A stretch of 64,000 nucleotides of DNA from the NCBI RefSeq assembly GCF_019175365.1, contig NZ_CP059572.1, forward strand, positions 744,001 to 808,000, read 5' to 3'. A program made the translations under genes and the position numbers. The stretch is from Actinomadura graeca (GTDB lineage Bacteria > Actinomycetota > Actinomycetes > Streptosporangiales > Streptosporangiaceae). Positions within the stretch are counted from its first letter, which is position 1; each line of letters begins with the position of its first letter. Positions 60,984 to 64,000 of this stretch are shown in pieces. Below the pieces are notes generated by a model. It searched no databases, was not told where the DNA came from, and saw only the letters and a list, made by a program, of their open reading frames with translations.

Positions 60984-61922
60984 ATGCGCGCGATCGACCT
61001 GCTCAACGGGCGGCTGAAGCTGCGGCACCTCGTCCTGGTCGCGGCCATCGCCGACCAGGGCAGCGTCCTGCGGGCGGCCGAGCACCTGCACCTGGCCCAG
61101 CCCGCGGTGACCCGCAGCCTGCGCGAGGTCGAGACCCTGCTCGGCGTGGAGCTGTTCGTCCGCGGCCCGCGCGGGGTGACGCCGACGATGTTCGGCGAGG
61201 CGTTCCTGGAGCACGCCCGCGCCGTCCTGGCCGAGCTGCGCCGCGCGGGCGAGCGGATCTCCGGCCTCGCGGACGGCGAGGTCGGCACCGTCACGATCGG
61301 CACGCTCCTCGCCGGGTCCAACGTGCTGCTGCCCCGCGCCATCGCCGCGCTCAAGGAGGACCGCCCCGGCATCACCGTGATCGTCCAGGAGGCGACGTTC
61401 GACGCGCAGGTCCCGCGCCTGCTGGACGGGGAGATCGACCTCATCCTCGGGCGTCTCAACCCGATCGGCGACCTGCGGGGCCTGCGCCAGGTCACCCTCT
61501 ACGGCGAGCCCGTCCGCCTCGTCGCCCGGCACGGCCATCCGGCGCGGACGCGGCGGGGCCTGAGCCTCGCGGACCTGCTCGACTACCCCTGGGTGCTGCC
61601 CCTGGAGCAGACGGCGCTGCGCGCGGAGCTGGAGCAGCTCTTCCGCGCCGAGGGGCTCGTCCCGCCGGGGAACCTGGTCGAGTGCACGTCGGTGCTGACC
61701 GTCCGCACCCTGGTCCGCGACACCGACATGATCGCCGCGCTGCCCGAGCTGGTCGCGCGGACCGACGCGGGCATCGCGCCCCTGCCGGTGCCGCTGGAGG
61801 CCGTCCGCCGGCAGGTGGGCGTCACGCTGCCCGCGCACCGCTCCCCGACCCCGTCCGCCCGGCTGATGCTCGACCATCTGCGGCGCGAGGCCGCCGAGAT
61901 CCGCGATCTGGTCGCCGGCTGA
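60984..61922 (+). CDS. LysR-family regulator of the catabolic operon
   Basis: This 312-residue protein has an N-terminal helix-turn-helix (DQGSVLRAAEHLHLAQPAVT) and the LysR substrate-binding domain with GTVTIGTLLAGSNVLLP. It diverges from nbaE and is convergent with the formamidase. It probably senses a pathway intermediate such as kynurenine, 3-hydroxyanthranilate or a product; the ligand is not predictable. The ATG at 60984 has GGAAGGGGG upstream. Confidence 0.9.
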   Translation: MRAIDLLNGRLKLRHLVLVAAIADQGSVLRAAEHLHLAQPAVTRSLREVETLLGVELFVRGPRGVTPTMFGEAFLEHARAVLAELRRAGERISGLADGEVGTVTIGTLLAGSNVLLPRAIAALKEDRPGITVIVQEATFDAQVPRLLDGEIDLILGRLNPIGDLRGLRQVTLYGEPVRLVARHGHPARTRRGLSLADLLDYPWVLPLEQTALRAELEQLFRAEGLVPPGNLVECTSVLTVRTLVRDTDMIAALPELVARTDAGIAPLPVPLEAVRRQVGVTLPAHRSPTPSARLMLDHLRREAAEIRDLVAG

Positions 61923-61962
61923 CCGGCGGGACGCGCCGATCAGGGGGCATGCCGGCCGGTCA
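61920..61962. terminator. Hairpin formed by convergent stop codons
   Basis: TGACCGGC (61920-61927, containing the LysR stop) pairs with GCCGGTCA (61955-61962, containing the formamidase stop). The 8-bp stem is perfect and the loop of 27 bases includes further GC pairing. It may act as a bidirectional terminator. Confidence 0.5.
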
Positions 61963-62847
61963 ATGCCGCGGGCCGATGAGCGCGAGCAGGGCGCGGAAGA
62001 CCGCCGAGCCGGGGTCGGCGAGGTCCAGGACGACGTCGAAGTGGTCGCGATCCGGCACGACCAGCGGTCCGGCCGCGTCCCAGTGCGGCGCGAACCGCCG
62101 TGACTGCGCCAGGAACCCGGCGCCGTCGTGCTCGGCGACGGCGATCACGGCGGGGCAGCGGCGCGGCGCGGGGAGCAGCGCCGGGCTCAGCGCGGCGGCG
62201 CGGGGTAGGTCGAGCCCCACCACCTGGTTGACGTACACGCGCGTCAGCGGGCGCAGGTCGAAGAGCCCGCTGAAGGGCATCGCCGCCTTGACGACGTCCT
62301 CGGGGAGCCCGAGCGGCGCCTGCCATCCCCCGACCATCGTCATCCCGGTCAGGTGGCCGCCCGCCGAGCTCCCGCCGACGACGATGCGGTCCGGGTCGAG
62401 CCCGTGCCCGCGGCCGTGCCGGTGGACCCACGCGACCGCCGCCCGCACCTGCCGGACGATCTCCTCCAGCGTGGCCTCGGGCGCGAGGGTGTAGTCGGGC
62501 ACGACGGTCGCGACGCCCTGCCCGTGCAGTGCGCGGGCCATGAAGGACGACTCGTGCCGCGACAGCGCCATCCAGTAGCCGCCGTGGAGGAACACGAACG
62601 CGGGCCGGAGGTCCGGCCCGCCGGCGCCCCACACGTCCAGGCGCTCGCCGCTCGCCTCGTCGTACACGATCCCGGGGTGACCGGGCAGCCCGTCGACGGC
62701 CCGCGCGGACTCGGCGCGGTACCGCCCCATGTGCCGCTCGAACAGCTCGGGCCCGGCCTTGCGGCGCACGTTGTAGGCGACGTCCAGCTCCTCGTCGCTG
62801 AGCCCACGGCCGGGCCAGTCGTCCAGGTCGACGGTCTCCACGCGCAT
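61960..62847 (-). CDS. Alpha/beta hydrolase, probable arylformamidase
   Basis: This 295-residue alpha/beta hydrolase has FLHGGYW (oxyanion region), the nucleophile serine in VGGSSAGGHL and the late acidic and histidine residues in AEHD and DHFDVV. This pattern resembles the kynurenine formamidase group of the esterase/lipase superfamily, which converts N-formylkynurenine to kynurenine, and the place near kynU supports it. A general esterase is the alternative. The start is ATG at 62847. It lies convergent to LysR. Confidence 0.75.
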   Translation of the reverse strand: MRVETVDLDDWPGRGLSDEELDVAYNVRRKAGPELFERHMGRYRAESARAVDGLPGHPGIVYDEASGERLDVWGAGGPDLRPAFVFLHGGYWMALSRHESSFMARALHGQGVATVVPDYTLAPEATLEEIVRQVRAAVAWVHRHGRGHGLDPDRIVVGGSSAGGHLTGMTMVGGWQAPLGLPEDVVKAAMPFSGLFDLRPLTRVYVNQVVGLDLPRAAALSPALLPAPRRCPAVIAVAEHDGAGFLAQSRRFAPHWDAAGPLVVPDRDHFDVVLDLADPGSAVFRALLALIGPRH

Positions 62848-62927
62848 ACCTCCCGATCGGGGACCAGCCTCCCGCCGCGGGCCGCCGGGATCAAATACCG
62901 TTCCCGTCCGCCGCTATCACCGCCGGG

Positions 62928-63206
62928 CTATGGCCTCCGCAGCGGCCGGCCCCGGCGCGGGGGCGCCTCGTCCCAGACCGGCTCGTCCGACTCGCGGACG
63001 CGGCCGTCCGCGGCGAAGACCAGATGGCGGTCGAGGTCGGCGGCGAACCAGCGATCGTGGGTGACGGCCAGGACCGTCCCGGCGTAGGACGCGAGGCCCT
63101 CCTGCAGGGCCTCGGCGCTGGCCAGGTCGAGGTTGTCGGTGGGCTCGTCGAGCAGCAGGAGCGTCGCGCCCGACAGCTCCAGCAGCAGGATTTGCAGCCG
63201 GGCCTG
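62928..63206 (-). pseudogene. Truncated ABC-F ATPase remnant (C-terminal part)
   Basis: On the minus strand, about 92 codons continue an ABC-F ATPase: QARLQILLLELSG at the upstream end, Walker B LLLLDEPTDNLDL, and H-loop LAVTHDRWFAADL, with the natural stop at 62928. The protein is cut just after the ABC signature (LSGGQQ should precede QARLQ). An in-frame TAG at 63219-63221 and unrelated sequence lie directly upstream. The remainder of the gene is missing. The junction is near 63206-63210. Confidence 0.82.
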
Positions 63207-63250
63207 CGGGTGGCTCCGCTATTCCGCCGACCAGCCCCCACGCAGACGAC

Positions 63251-63286
63251 AAGGGGGCCGCGGCCCTCTCAGGCAACGGCCCCCTT
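63251..63286. terminator. Hairpin beyond the ABC-F junction
   Basis: AAGGGGGCCG (63251-63260) pairs perfectly with CGGCCCCCTT (63277-63286), a 10-bp stem with a 16-base loop. It lies between the truncated gene and the accessory ORFs and may terminate the accessory transcript. Confidence 0.55.
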
Positions 63287-63337
63287 CAACTTCCGGCGTC
63301 ACCCTTGCGAGGGCGGCCCGCACACCCCGCACACTCG

Positions 63338-63796
63338 TTAATCCCCGGACTGGCCCAGGCTCAGCAGCCCCGCGCTCTCTGGCAGCTCATGGAGTACTTC
63401 CCGCCCGGTGGCCATGAGATGACCGGCCAGCGTCAGTGCCTCCCGGCCCGCGTCCAGATGTGCCAGCGCCCGGTCCGCCCGCACCCGATCACACCGATCC
63501 GCAGGCGCCCGCAGCTCCAGCCGCCGTATCGCGGTGAGCCGCCCCGTCACAGGCACCAGCAGCTCATACACCGGCAGCAGCAGGTCCTCCAGATCCTCTA
63601 TCGCCCTTCCCAGCCCATCCACCCGCAGCCACGGCGCACCGGCCCGGACCAGGGGCTTCACCTCATCCAGCGCATCCGATGCCCTGGCCAGCACCGCATC
63701 CGCACCCTGCACCGGCCGACCCTGCTCTCCCCCACCCCCGGCACGCCCGCAGCCCCGGCACACCCCGGCCCCCGATCCGAGCGCGCCCTCACTCAC
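63338..63796 (-). CDS. Hypothetical protein of the accessory segment
   Basis: This 152-residue protein is of unknown function. It has a Cys-rich N-terminus (VCRGCGRAG) and is then mainly helical with many Leu, Arg and Ala (DGLGRAIEDLEDLLLPVYEL). It contains no recognised motif or membrane helix. Its GTG at 63796 overlaps the end of the next upstream gene by 8 bases. The third-position GC looks somewhat lower than in the core genes by eye. It is probably part of a mobile or recombination segment. Confidence 0.55.
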   Translation of the reverse strand: MSEGALGSGAGVCRGCGRAGGGGEQGRPVQGADAVLARASDALDEVKPLVRAGAPWLRVDGLGRAIEDLEDLLLPVYELLVPVTGRLTAIRRLELRAPADRCDRVRADRALAHLDAGREALTLAGHLMATGREVLHELPESAGLLSLGQSGD

Positions 63797-63998
63797 CAGA
63801 ACTCCGCACGGGCCCGTTCTCCAGCGTCCGCAGCAGCCGCTGCATGATCGACAGGGCCGACGTCGTCACCTTCAGGTACCGGTCCCGTGGCAGGCCAGCC
63901 TCATCCAGTGCTTCCCCGTAAGCGGTCATCACCATCGCCACCGCCCTGATCAGCACCTCGTGATCGTCGCAAGGAGTGTCGTCGTCATGGACCCTCAT
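63789..63998 (-). CDS. Hypothetical small protein at the window edge
   Basis: This 69-residue helical protein, RVHDDDTPCDDHEVLIRAVA onward, ends SSGE. No family is recognised. It may extend beyond the window because its ATG at 63998 lies 2 bases from the edge. It is coupled to the downstream gene through an 8-base overlap. Confidence 0.5.
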   Translation of the reverse strand: MRVHDDDTPCDDHEVLIRAVAMVMTAYGEALDEAGLPRDRYLKVTTSALSIMQRLLRTLENGPVRSSGE

Positions 63999-64000
63999 CG

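Noticed and set aside
63219..63337. Attachment site of an integrated element at the ABC-F junction
   Set aside because: No tRNA end or direct repeat could be identified inside the window; the other end of the element is not visible.

Overview
The window is very GC-rich DNA with dense, tightly coupled genes, frequent GTG starts and 4-base stop/start overlaps. This fits a filamentous actinomycete. Gene order (DUF948, alaS, ruvX, mltG, aroE; hisS, aspS; rel, apt, secF, secD, yajC, ruvBAC, yebC, pdxT, pdxS; pimA, patA, pgsA; HIT; thrS) matches Streptomyces-like and Actinomadura-like chromosomes. The genus is inferred from this order only. No rRNA, tRNA, insertion sequence or CRISPR array was seen.

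Layout. 1-8052 (minus strand): DNA and cell-wall housekeeping genes aroE (cut by the window edge), mltG, ruvX, alaS, two small membrane-associated proteins, rarA and a PAP2 phosphatase. 8085-10593 (plus): a small cluster of membrane protein, DUF3105, DUF305 and a DinB-like protein behind an ECF-type promoter. 10631-12680 (minus): a DUF349 protein and a membrane-anchored cyclophilin. 12900-16660 (plus): metallo-beta-lactamase-fold hydrolase, hisS, aspS. 16712-33943 (minus): stringent response, purine salvage, protein export (yajC-secD-secF), Holliday junction processing (ruvCAB), yebC, PLP synthase pdxST split by a DUF6928-like gene, a DUF3048 lipoprotein, and the phosphatidylinositol mannoside genes pgsA-patA-pimA. 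34257-38873 (plus): an EF-G-like GTPase, polysaccharide deacetylase, a small protein and an HTTM protein. 38881-46606: DCC and HIT proteins, an Asp23 protein, thrS with a threonine-rich leader peptide, a sugar transporter, a methyltransferase, and cysteine dioxygenase with a cysteine leader peptide. 46761-54243: two-component system, quinone oxidoreductase / acyl-CoA dehydrogenase / TetR group, ROK regulator with divergent MFS transporter, cold-shock protein. 54489-62847: catabolic cluster for the kynurenine / 3-hydroxyanthranilate meta-cleavage route, with LysR regulator and formamidase. 62928-64000: a truncated ABC-F gene followed by unrecognised accessory genes.

The catabolic cluster is coherent. 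Formamidase and kynureninase feed 3-hydroxyanthranilate to the dioxygenase. The ring-cleavage product then passes through decarboxylase, semialdehyde dehydrogenase, a RidA-type deaminase, oxalocrotonate decarboxylase and hydratase. Tryptophan dioxygenase, kynurenine 3-monooxygenase and the final aldolase and acetaldehyde dehydrogenase are not in the window.

The most interesting signals are regulatory. A 20-residue leaderless ORF carrying three consecutive Thr codons sits between a -10 box and an 11-bp hairpin upstream of thrS, which looks like ribosome-mediated attenuation. A Cys-containing leader peptide precedes cysteine dioxygenase. A T-box-like core lies in the leader of the DUF6928-like gene. 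Perfect operator-like dyads lie in front of the TetR-, ROK- and LysR-linked genes. None of these could be tested by folding or database search here.
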